In this document: positions 34,614 to 46,335 of the stretch, in pieces
Layout: each line of letters starts with the position of its first letter
How positions within the stretch are numbered: the stretch's first letter is position 1
Assembly: GCA_948567375.1 (NCBI GenBank)
Contig: OX419755.1
Span: 77,646,931-77,710,930 of the forward strand
DNA length: 64,000 bases
Direction: 5' to 3'
Source of the DNA: Lunularia cruciata
Lineage: Eukaryota > Streptophyta > Marchantiopsida > Lunulariales > Lunulariaceae
Notes under the pieces: generated by a model
Seen by the model: the letters and a program-made list of their open reading frames with translations, nothing else
What the model was told of the DNA's origin: nothing
Database searches by the model: none
Made by a program: the position numbers and the translations under genes

Positions 34614-37600
34614 TGTGGTACCCACATTTTTTTGGTTTTTTTTGAAATGGAGAAGAAGAAGTGTATAGAGAAGTCGGATTGCGTCTATATGGCCAAAGAA
34701 GGCAAAGAAAAGAGTCTTCAAGATGAAACCCAAGGTAACATGGCTTTGGGTCATAAGGCAAAGTACTCGGAATTGCCTTGTCAGCATACAACCCAAAGTA
34801 AGGAGTCTTTGTATCGGGGGTGTTCAACCCAAGGCAAGGACATTGTAACAACTTTCCTTTGGGGTGAGAGATTCAAGAAGGGACCGTTCAAAAATGGCAG
34901 CTATATGCATGAAGGACACTTGACAATGGCAGGAGCATGCAAGAGGTGTGATTTCTTGGTAGAAACTTGAATTGAAGAGAGACAATAAAGGTGCAACTCT
35001 ATAAAAATCGGGCTAAAGATGAAGCAATGACAAGCAATTTTCCTTTGCCGTTAATAAGTCATCCTGCAGGAGATCATGGGAATGGAAGTAGAGTCAAAGA
35101 TGCGTTGGTGTGTAGAGGAGAATTTGAGAGAGCTAATCTGGGAGTCTATAGGAAGAATAGTCCCCAGCCCAATGAAGAAGAAAGAAAGATGGGAGGAGGG
35201 AAGAAGAACTCCGAATTCATAGTGAGAAATCATTCAATTCGGAGGTTAGATGTGATCGCAAGAATTGAAGTCTTGAGCAGACTTTGGATCACATTCTTGG
35301 CGTGGAACTGGAATGTGAGCTTTCCAAGGTTCATGACTGAGATAATCAAGAGTAGATGTCTTGATGGCCCCAAGGAAGAGGGGAAGAGAGGTAATCAAGC
35401 TTGATGGATGGAGTTGGATTGGAGATTAGTACTCGGAAGAGAAGTAGGTGTGGAGCATGGTGCTATGTTCTTGGGGAAGGGAGAGGTAGCAGAAGAAACC
35501 CAAGAGGTGAGAGATGCTTTCTCTTTGAATCACATGAAGAATGGATACAAAGTAGAGAGTTACAAGGATCCTGTCAAGCAAGGGATCATGAGTGCTCTAA
35601 TGGTGATCTTGAAGCTGGAGAGAATGACTTATGTGATGAAGCACCAAGCGGTGTTCTTCCATAAGATGTTTGCAGGAGACCCGATTAACTAGGCAAAGTG
35701 CTTTCATGGGCAAACACAAAAGATGGTGTGGAATTTGTGGGATAAATTGCCTCCGCATTACATTGTGCCGTTTGCATCGCATTTTTATCTGGAGCTGAAC
35801 TTGCTCAATGCGGTGGAGCGCAACAGAATGGTGTTGCATTTCCATCCCAATTTAAGGAAGGAGGTTGACGTGGAGGAACAGTAGTACATTCTTCAGATCA
35901 GGAGCAGCGATGAGTACTATGCGCAGACGGGGAAGAGTGTGCAGTTGGACGTGAGTACTCCAAAGTCAAAGAAGAGGAGTCAACAAGGAGAGGGAGAAGA
36001 TGTTGAGAAAATAGGACCTCGGAAGACCAGAAGGGTAAACCCGAGGAAAGGTATGATGGTAATCGCATCATTGGAGGAAGGATTGGAGGGCAAAGCCAAG
36101 TGCAAGTCCGAAGACTCGGAAAGAGAAGAAAAATCCGATCTCACATTGCAGAGTGGAGACATGAGTAGTGATAACGATGATGGAGGAGAGATGATATTGG
36201 TACCCAAAGAAGAAGAAGCCAGGATGGAGATAGAGGAGGAAAGTAATGCGAAGTTAGAAGATGAAGTGCCAAAGCAGGAAGAGAGACAAGTTACCATTCA
36301 AAAAGAAGTTTGTTCTAGGGAAAAGGCAAAGTGTGAAGCAGGGCCAAGCAAGGTAAGAGAAGAGCAGAATGCAAGTTCAGGAAGTGAAGCATCTATTCCA
36401 ATATGACAGTTGCAGCTAAGAAGGCGAGTATCAAGAGAAGAAGAGGTGAAGGAGGAGATCACTCCGCAAGTCAAAGTAGCCACGAGTGAAGGAGTGGAGT
36501 ACTTGCGGGAGGTTCTGTGTCCCTTATTGGTGAAGTTAGAACACATGAAGAAGGAGATCCAGTCAAAGTGTCCGGAGGTGAAGATTGTGTTGCAGGTGTT
36601 GGGCCGATTAGAAAAAGAGAACTCGGAATTGAAGAAGAGTATAATCCAAGGTGAGGAGGAAAAGGAAGTACTATAAGTAGATGCAATGATACAGAATCAA
36701 GTGATTGAGAATTTGAAGAGAGAAGCAAGGAATCGAGAGGAACTCATAGAGCAAAGTGACATAGCAAGGGATAGACAAGTAGTTGAGTATGAAATCCTGA
36801 AGCAACAGTTTGCTGACTCAAGATTAGAGATTATCCATGCTTTGGCAAGAGTAGCCAAGAAGGAACAAGAGCTCGATAGGGTGATGGAGAGTGTAGAAGA
36901 GAAGAAGCAGTTGTGGCAACAAGAGTTGACAGTGCGGTATAGAGAAGAAGAGAGGTTGAGAGAGTTACTTCACAATCAGGAGGAGAAGATTGTACAAAAG
37001 GAGAAGGAGAAGGAGGCTATGAAAGCCGAGTTTGAAGCAAAATTGGCAATGTACCAAGAAGATTGGCTTGCAAATCAAGAACAGGAGAGGAAAATGAAGG
37101 AGATCATAATCAGGATGAATGCAATGTTGAGTATAGAGGCCAGTGTGCATATCAAAGAGACAAGGCTACATGAGTTGAAGTTGTTGGTGTAGGAGACGAA
37201 GAGGAGACATGCAAAGGACAGAGACTTGAATGCTTTGTTGATCAGTCTAAGAACTTGTGTAGATAGGAAGATATTGGAAGTAAAAGACAATATCACAATT
37301 AGATTAGACTTAGTAAAATTAGAGATAGATAAACTTCGGAAGGATGTTAGAGCAAAAACCAAAGTAGATGAAGTAGGAGTGCAGATGTCTTCAGAGTTAC
37401 CATTGGAGACATTAGAGAAGAGTGAGTCAAGAGATAAGGAGTTAGATAGATTACCTACTAGTGAAATTATAGGATAGGGCAAAAAGCTCAAAAATTATTA
37501 TTTTTTTCCCGGCTGTCGTGATATGCTGAATTGTCCCTGCATCCGCAGACAAAAAAAAAGGTAAAAGAAAATCAGGAAAAAGAACTGTTAGATTTGGTAG

Positions 37601-38496
37601 AGGATGTAGGAGTTATGAAACCCAAGGATAGAGTAGTAGGAAGTAAAGTTACTTCAGGTTCGGGTTTGAAAGGCGAGGAAGAAGTAGACATTGGATCGGA
37701 TTAGTAACAGATTTGAGATTTGAAGAGGCAAATATGAAGAGGTGCATTGTCATTTTGGATCTACAGGTTTGTAGAGTTGTTAGGAAATAGAATAGTTGTT
37801 AGAACTATCGTTTGCTTCACTATTTAAGATTGGCATTTGCAGGAAATTTTTGTTCAGTGCTCATAATTTCTGAGAATAGATAAAGCAAAGTGTTGTGAAG
37901 CAGTGCTTGTCACTTGAGCTTGATTCCAAGTATCAACTTTGTGTTTGTGTTTGTGAGTGTTGGGAGAATTTCAAAGTGCAAGTCAATGTGCTTGTTGGAT
38001 GTTGGATTCCATAGCCTTGATCTTCATTGTGTGTTTGATCCTGATTGAAGTGCAATCAAAGCAATGCCTTGACAGATTTGAGAGGAATTGTAGTGTTGGT
38101 AGTATTCTGCATTTGTAAGTGCAACACAAAGTTGATGTGAAGCAATTTTGATCAAGGAAGTTGTGCCTTCAGTGAAGGGGTGGAACACAATTCTGAGGCA
38201 AAGTCATTTTGCAGTGAAGTGTCATTTTTGGGAGAGCCTAAATCATCACAATCAAGATTGTTTGGAAAGATTTGATGGAATTGTGATTAAGGAGTGTTCC
38301 TTCATGACAAGATTGCAAATCATTGCTTGTTACTCTACTCTGGGTGTACTTTCTACCTGAGAGATTAAAAATGCAACCAAGAAAAAGTACATTGTGACAT
38401 TTGACTTTGTATTAGGACATTTCTGACTTGTATCTCTACGGGAACAAACTTCACTTTCCTGATTACTGCAAAAGTGATATTTTTTGGGTTGTCACA
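34614..38496 (+). mobile_element. Family C element C1, complete, with 5-bp target duplication
   Basis: 3883 bp. Starts TGTGGTACCCACATTTTT, ends GATATTTTTTGGGTTGTCACA. Flanked by a perfect duplication CCCAT (34609-34613 and 38497-38501). The uninterrupted outer B copy shows the empty site (at about 59634-59641), so the borders are exact. The first 400 bp and last 1000 bp share no repeat, so there are no LTRs. The only terminal similarity is inverted and short: TGTGGTACCCA versus TGTGACAACCCA. It contains one long frame, a TATA-like TATAAAAAT at 35000-35008 just before it, and about 0.8 kb of 3' non-coding sequence with a TATTTAAG motif near 37823. Confidence 0.85.
35027..37704 (+). pseudogene. 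Family C protein (C1), one frame with nonsense codons only
   Basis: From ATG 35027 the frame is continuous to 37477 (817 codons) without a frameshift. In-frame stops are at 35402 (TGA), 35690 (TAG, Trp in C0), 35882 (TAG, Gln in C0), 36404 (TGA, Arg in C0), 36674 (TAA, Gln in C0) and 37190 (TAG). About 1-60: basic N-terminus. About 60-300: conserved core (FIVRNHSIRRLDVIARIEVL, WRLVLGRE, PPHYIVPFASHFYL). About 300-460: acidic, Ser/Glu/Lys-rich linker. From about 460: long Glu/Lys/Gln coiled coil. After 37477 an 80-bp insertion relative to C2 precedes a tail ending EEEVDIGSD at 37704. No catalytic motif seen; family unknown. A structural or nucleic-acid-packaging (Gag-like) role is possible but unproven. 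Confidence 0.7.
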
Positions 38497-38501
38497 CCCA
38501 T

Positions 38502-39187
38502 CCAAGAATGGACCTGAGGTGTACTTGCCACCACTCTGGTGCAAGAATCACCCATCAAAGGAACATTCTCCAAAAGGTAAGCTAGAGAAACGGATTGATG
38601 AACTTAGAGATGTCGTAGTATTCGTAACATCTCCCAAAACACACCAAAATGAGGATTCTAAAGACCCAAACCACGGCCCACAGGTGTATGTCCCTAACAT
38701 GGCCATCTAGAAATCACCAAGTGAATAGGCCCATGTCTCTCTAGGTCATGCGCTCCCAATAAGGAAATATCTACTGGTATGGCCTTCTAGTAACCTCTAA
38801 CTACTGACATCGGTAATAACTCCGGATACCGATGGGCCAAGTGTGCCACATGATGTAGAAAGACTTGCCTAGTAGTCTCATCTCTCTCTACATACAAGTA
38901 CCTTTGTACTTGTATACCCGCCTGTAATACCGTAGCTAGTCCGATGCTAATCCCACCAAACAACTCCAATAGACATATCTCCTCTACTGGATACTGCCAA
39001 GCAATGAGTGAGGTATCCAGAGGTATCAAAGCAATCGCCTTTGGAGACTCATCCTCACACTCATCTCTTGATGGTACAAAGGCTCCACTCCAAGCCTGTT
39101 GCACCAGCTGATGTGCATGCTGTTGCAACACCTCCTTGGAACTCCACAATGGAACATCCAAGGTGGATGGAACAATCCCACTTGTAT
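38502..39187 (-). pseudogene. B1 cytosine methyltransferase, N-terminal catalytic half
   Basis: The minus-strand frame from 39187 gives TLDVPLWSSKEVLQQHAHQL, then at about 38973-38935 LLELFGGISIGLA (motif I, AdoMet binding), then RYLYVERDETTRQV (motif II-like acidic residue), LERHGPIHLVI, and at 38702-38694 P-C-stop (motif IV PCQ with CAG changed to TAG). It continues to LLENVPLMGDS with ENV (motif VI) at 38570-38562, and ends at the C1 target site. The order I-IV-VI matches C5-cytosine methyltransferases, in which the PCQ Cys is the nucleophile and ENV binds the target base. Further stops (TAG, TAA) are present. A2 interrupts the upstream side at 39188. Confidence 0.78.
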
Positions 39188-39880
39188 TGTGAGCCAACCT
39201 GTCTCTCACTCAAGATGAACCTTTGATGGCTATTATGGTAGCGCACCATGGACTAAGAAGGCAAGGAACTCCAACTCCATCATACTCCTCCAAGGCTAAC
39301 ACTCCAAGACTCAAGACATTGCTCACTAGAGAACTCAATGAGAGAGAGATAGTTGCAAATGAAAGGATGATGAGTACCTCCTCACCCCTTGTTTATATAC
39401 TTGTGAAATAGTTACGCACCAAAGTTACTAATTACTAGAGTAACTCAAGTTACTAGACTAAAAGTCAAGTAAAGTCAAAAAGTAGAAAGGAATATCCATT
39501 CACATGGGCATATTCTCTTAAGCATGTGGTCTTATCTTGACCCAACCACTAAGTCAAGGATTCCTTCACATGGGCTATTCTTGGACTAAAGAAGAATCCA
39601 AGACAAAAAGGCTTGCCGGCCCAAGAGTTCTCAACTCTTTCCTCAAAGCCAAACACCTAGGAATAATACCAAGTCAACACACTAAAATCCAAAATAGTAG
39701 TGCTCATCTTTTCTACTTCCTCTAAAGTAAGGTCCCCCTCTATCTTAGCTATGACTAACTTTAGCTAACCATGACTAATATAGAACCATCCTTTATCTCT
39801 ATATAAATAATATCTCTTAAGTACTTGTAATACCAAGCTAAATATCACAATACCACACACATGCACAAATGGGTGTTACA
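39188..39880 (-). repeat. A2 3' LTR
   Basis: 693 bp, TGTGAGCCAACC...GGGTGTTACA. Carries a short segment (GCATGTGGTCTTATC near 39522) also present in the A2 5' LTR and the solo LTR but deleted in both A1 LTRs. Confidence 0.88.
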
Positions 39881-39928
39881 TTTACCCCTGGACTAAGTTT
39901 TCACTTTGTCTTCAAAGTGAAGGTCTCT

Positions 39929-42900
39929 CTACCTTCTATGGTACATCTTCAACTTATCATGGTTAATCCTATCAAAGTGTCTTCCTCCCAACTCCTTGAG
40001 ATCATAGGTGTAATTGCCCCACACCTTCTCCACTATGAAAGGTCTAAAGTACTTAGGCAAAAACTTCTTTTGCACTCTCTTGAATCAAATAGAATCAAAC
40101 AACATTACCCAATCACCTTCCTTGAAAGGCTCCACCTTCTTCTTGCCTTGCCTCTTGTCATAGCTCTCCTTTTGTTTCCTTTGGGCTTGGTCCACTCAAA
40201 CCATAGCAACTGCTCTTGCCTCTTCCAACTCCATGAGTTGTTCCTTCCTTGACTTCTTTGCATCACCTCCTTGTGCTTTCTTCAATCTCCTATGAATGCT
40301 TTGGAAGGTAGGAAGATCAAAGTAAATAGGTAGGGTAGACTCAATACCATATACAATTGAAATGGAGAATATATGGTGGAGGTCTTCATGGTTGTCCTAT
40401 ACTCCCACAATACTGCATGAATCCTCTTGTCCCAATGATGTTTAGCCCACTCTATTTCTACATCTTTGGCCAACATCATGCACAAGGTCTGATTGGTTCT
40501 CTCTGCCAAGCCATTGGAATTTGGCTTATAGGATGTAGTTACTCTATGTGTGATAGAGAAATGTTGTAGCATGGCTATAGTAATGCTTCTTGTAAACTCT
40601 CATCCTCTATCAAAAACCAACTCTAAAGGGCATCCAAACCTAGTGATAATGCATTCATAAAGAAATCTACCCACTTCATCTTCATTCTTGTCCCTCAATG
40701 GTCTAGCCTCAACCCACTTGGTAAGGTAATCAGTAACTACCACAATGTACCAATTGTTCCTTGGGGTTTTAATGAGAGGACCTACAAAATCAATTCCCCA
40801 CTTTTCAAAAGGTCCTAGCAATGGAATTGATCTAAGTGGTGGAGTGGATGTAGACTTTCTAGCAAAAGCTTGACAAACATGACAAGTTTTGTAATACTCA
40901 AGACAATCCTTGAAAATCCTTCTCCAATGGTAACCTGCATCTAGAATCTTGAAAGCAGTCACCTTTCCTGCAAAGTGTCCTCCACATACTAAACCTCCAT
41001 GAAACTCCTTTATGAGTAGGATAGACTCTTCCTTACCCACTGCTCTTTGAAGTAGACCATCTACTCCTTGGTGAGAAAGAATATCCTCCACCATTGTCTG
41101 GGCCTAGATCTAGGTCTAGATCTTGCTGCAAGGGCCTTCCTCTCCCTAGCATGCATCCCTTTTGGATAGTTACCTCTTGCACAAAATCCACAATCTCCTT
41201 GTACTCCATTGGAACCTCTTGAGTGACTGACATTGTCATGAGCTCCTCATCTGGGAAGGAATCATCCCCTTGCTCTTTTCCATCATGATCATAGGCTCTA
41301 GATGACAAATAAACATTTGCATGTTTCTTTCTTGGCCTATCCTCAATGGTGTAGTCACACTCAGACAAGAGTATCATCCACCTTGCAAGTCTCCCTTCAA
41401 CATTAGGCTTGTTGAAGATGTACTTCAAAGCCTTGTGATCTGTGACAATGGTGGCTTTCCCTCCAATCAAGTAGTGTCTAAACTTCTTGAGACCAAAGAT
41501 CACTACCAACCCTTCTCTCTCTGTGACTAAGTAGTTCTTCTCTGCTGAAACCATCTGCCTACTAGCATAAGCTATTGGATGATCATGCCCATCTTGGTCT
41601 AATTGACTAAGAGTGCATCCTATAGCTACATTAGAAGCATTAGTGTAGAGGATGAAAGGCTTACTCCAATCAGGTTTAGCAAGAATTGGACCTACAACTA
41701 GGGATTGCTTGAGCTCCTCAAAAGCTTTGAGAGCCTCCTTGTCCTCCAAAATCACCATGTAATCTACACCCTTCTTCATGTAGATGGTCAATGCATAAGC
41801 CTTGTTGGAAAATGAGAGATGAATCTCTTATAGTATCCAACCATCCCCAAGAATTGGCATAACTTTGTCAAGCTTGAAAGGAATGGAAGGTCTGAGATTT
41901 TCCTCACCTTCTCAAGATCAACTGCTATTCCATCCTTGGAGATGATGTGCCTCAAAAGTAGACCTTCTTCACATCCAAAAATGCACTTCTTTGGGTTGAG
42001 TGATGCATTTGCCTCATCCAAGCATTGCAAGACCTTAATAAGGTGCTCAAAGTGCTCCTCCTTGCTCCCATAGACACAAAAGTCATCAATGAAGTCTCTC
42101 ACAAATTTCCCAATGAAAGGTTCAAATACCTTGTTCATGAACCGTTGGAATGTGGCTGGAGCATTGCAAAGCCCAAAAGGCATGACCTTGAAAGTGTAAG
42201 TTCCCCAAGGTGTGGTGAATGTGGTGAGTTGTTGATGCTCTGGTGCAATCTTGATTTGGTTATATCCACTATAACCATCTCCAAAACTATACCTCTCATG
42301 ACTTACAACCTCCTCCAAGATCTCATCAATGAATGGCAATGGGTAGTAGTCCTTCTTGGTAACAACATTGAGCTTCTTGTAATCCATACATACCCGAAGC
42401 TTGCCATTCTTTTTCTTCATAATGACAATTGAAGACACCCATTTTGAATTCTCTACCTCAAAGATAAATCCAACCTCCTTGAACTTATCAATCTCCTCCT
42501 TCACAACCAAAGATATTGGTTGGCTAATGCAACATTGTTTTTGGCGGGTTGGTCTTGCATGTGACTCCACCTCTATCTTGTGCTCCTCCATGGTGACTTC
42601 CTTCAAATCCTTGTAACCAAAAGCAAAAACATGAATGAACTTGTGGAAAATCTCCAAAAATCTCACCTTTTCCTCCTTGGTAACATTTGGGCCATACTTG
42701 AGGGTAGCTAACCTTCTCTCTACCTCCTCAAGTGTCAATGGTGATTTATCTGGGTCCTTCAAAACCTCTGGCTTAGGTGCAAAATCCATAGCACACAAAG
42801 GATAAACATCTAAATCAGATTCAGATTCATCCTCCTCCGTGAAAGTCTCCTCTTCCATGCTTGTGTCCACACTTGAAGCTCCTTCTTCAAAATCTGATTC

Positions 42901-44767
42901 CCAATAATCAGAAGATGGTGTATCTGAATGTGAAGTGTTGGTGGTGTTAGTCACAAGAACTGTGACTCTATGGTTTGATGGCCCAATCCTCAAGTACCCT
43001 TTGTGCCATCGATCAGTTGTGCATGCTGCTCTCAACCATGGCCTCCCAAGAAGTAAGTCATAGCTTGAATCCTTCAAGACTTGGAAAGTCATGAGATTTT
43101 GAACTCCCATAATTGAAACTATCACTTTATCCATCACCCCTACTGGTCAAACTTGTTGCTTGTTTGCCATGCTCACCACAAATGTTGAAGGTCTTGAGGG
43201 TATCATACCCAACTTCTTCATCAACCTTTCTGACATGGCATTTACTGCTGATCCTCCATCAACCAATGCATTCTTGATGGTGTGACCATTCACTCTCACA
43301 TCAATCTTGGAAGCATATTCACAAGCCTCCCATGGTGATGGCTTGGCATCCACCACCCCCATTAGTACTGGAGCTTTTGCCTTCTTCTTCCTCTTGCTCC
43401 GTGTAAAACTCAAACCACCTCTAAGCTCCTTTCTCAAGGTAGGGTTCAAAGCAATCAATTGGCCCACTATGATGTTAGCCTTGTGACTACCAACATCCTC
43501 CAACACATTGTAGTTCCATTGTTGCTTTGAAATCAAGAAATCCTCCATCCCCAACTTATTCCTTGGAGTCTTTGTTGTTGATGATGTTGGTTGAGGTGCG
43601 AGTGCTCCTTGTAGACATAGGAGTATCCTTACTTGGAGTAAATCCTTAAGAAGAGTGAACATCCTCTGCAAAACAAGCTCTCTTCTTCTCTTGTGCCAAA
43701 AGCTCCAAATTAAGACTCTTGGAGTTTGAGCACTCTCCCTTCTCATACTTACTCTCCACCACATCTATGGATGCTATCCCCTTACCTTTGTTTGGATAAG
43801 GAGCCACTTGGGTTTCACTACCACCCTCTTTCTCTCTATTGGCTCCCTCATAACCCCTTCCTCCATGGTAAGTGGAATTTGTGCAATTCCTTTGGATATA
43901 GCTTCTTCCTCCACAACCAAAACAATTTCTATCATTGAAATTGTTGGTTGGTTGACCTCCTCTATATGGATAGTTTCCATAAATCCTAGGCACTCTCCCT
44001 ACATTTTGATCTACCTCTCTCTTCTCCCATAGTTGCACCACATTGATCTTGAGATCCGCAAGTTGTTCTGTGATGGTTTGAAGTGGATCCTTTGGTGGAG
44101 GTGCAAGAATTGGAGCAACTACTACTTGTGGTGAAACCCTTGTCACCAAAGTATCAGAATTTCCACCATACTTGTATCCTTGAGGAGGATGCACAACCTC
44201 TTTCACCACCAAATCACTCTCATCCCCTTCCAAACTCTCCTCCATACGAATTGCAATCTTGATAGCTTCAACCTTGGAAGAAGGTTTCTCATATCTCACC
44301 TTTCTTCTAATTTGTGGTCTCAACCCTCCTACAAAATTCTTGGTGAGCATGGCCCCTATGCCAATCATTGTAGTCTCCACATCATCCCCACCCTTCCTCA
44401 ACACTATGTGAAATCTAGACTCTAACTTTTCCACTCTTTCCACAAAGACTCTCACTTTCTCTCCATCTCCTTGCTTGAGAAATGAAACCTTGTGCATCAA
44501 TCTCTCATAACTCTCATCAGGAAGAAAGTTCTCAATGAGTGCTGAAGTCAAAGTCTCCCAAGACTCCTCTTCCCCATCTCTCCTCTCTCTCTTTTGGTAT
44601 TCTAGCTCATACCATGTAAGTGCTGCATCCTCAAAGAAATTTGGTAATAATGAGGCCCACTCATTCTTCCTCCTCTCATTGTTTCCTATGCAAGCTCTCT
44701 TGAAGTCCTTAAAAAAAGCCTCTACATCTTCTCCATCCTTGCCAAAGAAAACCGGAAGTTTCCCCAT
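39929..44767 (-). pseudogene. A2 gag-pol, broken by several frameshifts and stops
   Basis: Starts MGKLPVFFGKDGEDVEAF at 44767, like A1. Gag with a damaged zinc knuckle (CFGCGGRSYIQRNC: the His is Tyr) lies in 44767-43646. A frame change near 43.7 kb leads to the protease region (VDGGSAVNAM) to 43147. RT with FIDD intact lies in 43137-41788, RNase H in 41791-41033 (ILYTNAS, with Asp changed to Asn), and integrase in 41094-40282. Each border is an indel or stop relative to A1. The loss of catalytic residues shows it no longer encodes a working polyprotein. Confidence 0.85.
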
Positions 44768-45002
44768 CTTAACCCCTCATTATCTTTCTTTTCTCTCAAT
44801 TTCTTTTCTCTTTTCTTTTCTCTCACTCTATATAACTAATAGAGTATATACATGACTAACACCATCTGAGAATAAACCACTCTAGGGAACACAAAAGGTT
44901 CAGTTGGCTCCAAGATTTCTATAGCAACATCAAATCCTAGAGTGCATCTTAATCTAACTCTCATGGATAGTTTATCCATAAGTTGAAAGATTATCTCCAT
45001 CA

Positions 45003-45476
45003 CTAATCTTGAGAACTAGCTAATGAAGGTGGTAGTATTTCTATAGCTGTACTAAGACTCTCTCCAAGATCCTTCACCAAAGTCTCCAAAATTGCTTTTA
45101 CTCCACTACACTCATGTCCTTTTGGAAGTCCTTCCACTCCACAAACCTCACACAACTCCTTGGTCTTAAATCTTCTCCCTCCTAATCTTGGTGAAGAAGG
45201 TCCAACATGCAAACCCAAGTCAAGTAAGCCTCTCCTTTCCCTCAATCTCTTTCTCTCAAAGGTCAATGGACATGAACTTGCCTTATGTCCTTTCTCTTCA
45301 CATAGAAAGCACTTAGACTCACTCTTTCCTCCAAGTGGTGTAAGTTTTTGGATCCCCTCAACACTCTCTTCAAATTCTATTGTAAACTCTCTTTTCCTCA
45401 AATCCACCCCTTCAATCACCTCAAACCCTTGGGGAACCTTGCATAGTCTCAATTTCCACTCTTGGTGACCCTCGAT
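45003..45476 (-). pseudogene. A2 leader ORF: two-zinc-finger protein, start codon lost
   Basis: Same 158-codon length (stop included) as in A1 and open throughout, but the start position reads ATC (IEGHQEWKLRL) instead of ATG. Zinc knuckle CFLCEEKGHKASSC, second cluster CEVCGVEGLPKGHEC, ending PPSLASSQD. An open frame of equal length in an older, otherwise frameshifted copy suggests the ORF was under selection in the source elements. Confidence 0.6.
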
Positions 45477-46312
45477 ATTCCTAAGATGAATCTAAACACT
45501 CAAATATGCTTTTTGTTGCTCTCAAAACTCCTCATGCATGAGATCTCCACTCTGAAGAATTGACCCTTCCTCACAATTTCACTCAGATTTCTCAACTAGT
45601 ATGTGACAGTCCTCTGAAATTTTTCACACTTGATCAAAACTCCATGGTGTCCTTTCTTACAAAATTTCAAATCTTTTCATTGAGCCATTTAGCCTATACA
45701 CCTTTCTATTCAGCACACATATTTCAGATTTGGTCTGAAAACCACTCCCTTCACTTCAAGAACTCATACCTCCCTGCCTAAAAATAATCTCTCTCTAATT
45801 TGTGTGGCAGAAAGTAGGATACAATGCGCTGAATTTTTTTGGAAATTTTCAAGAAAATTCATTGAAAATTGAAGAAATGGCAGACTTTGTACAATTTTCC
45901 AGAGAGCATGCAATTGCGGGAGCAATTTACCTTATCAACTTTCAAAAATTCTAACCAGTGTGCATAATAGCTCTCACAATAATTTCAAGTGTGAAAACTG
46001 AAAGATAACCCAAGCTATTATGTGTAGAAATTTCAAGTCCAGATCTCAAACTTGAGATTTTGCCCAAAATCACCTTAATCCCCAAAATCTATAATCCACC
46101 TCACACAATCTCTCCAATTCCTCTCATGTGTACAAGATGTACAAAATCACCTCAAAGACATCATAATGAACTATAGGGTATACAAATGGATCTTGGTCCT
46201 CTAACATAAGTTCAGCCCTCTCCTATCTTAATGTTCTCTCCAAGTGAGCTCTCATAGCCTCCTTTTGCCTAATGTAGAATTGAATGCAGAACATTATCTT
46301 GCCTTCTAGAGA

Positions 46313-46331
46313 GGTCTTGGCAACGGAACCA
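46313..46331 (-). other. A2 primer-binding site
   Basis: Minus strand TGGTTCCGTTGCCAAGACC, four bases inside the 5' LTR; differs from the A1 site at two positions, both consistent with G-to-A change. Confidence 0.6.
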
Positions 46332-46335
46332 AAAA

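Noticed and set aside
35000-35008. TATAAAAAT just before the C1 start codon as a promoter
   Set aside because: It is only 19 bases from the ATG, too close for a normal leader, and is not well kept in C0, C2 and C3; mentioned in the C1 entry but not called.
34614-38496. Family C as a Helitron or LINE
   Set aside because: Helitrons insert between A and T without duplication, and LINEs leave variable duplications and A-rich tails; C has exact 5-bp duplications and fixed TG/CA tips.
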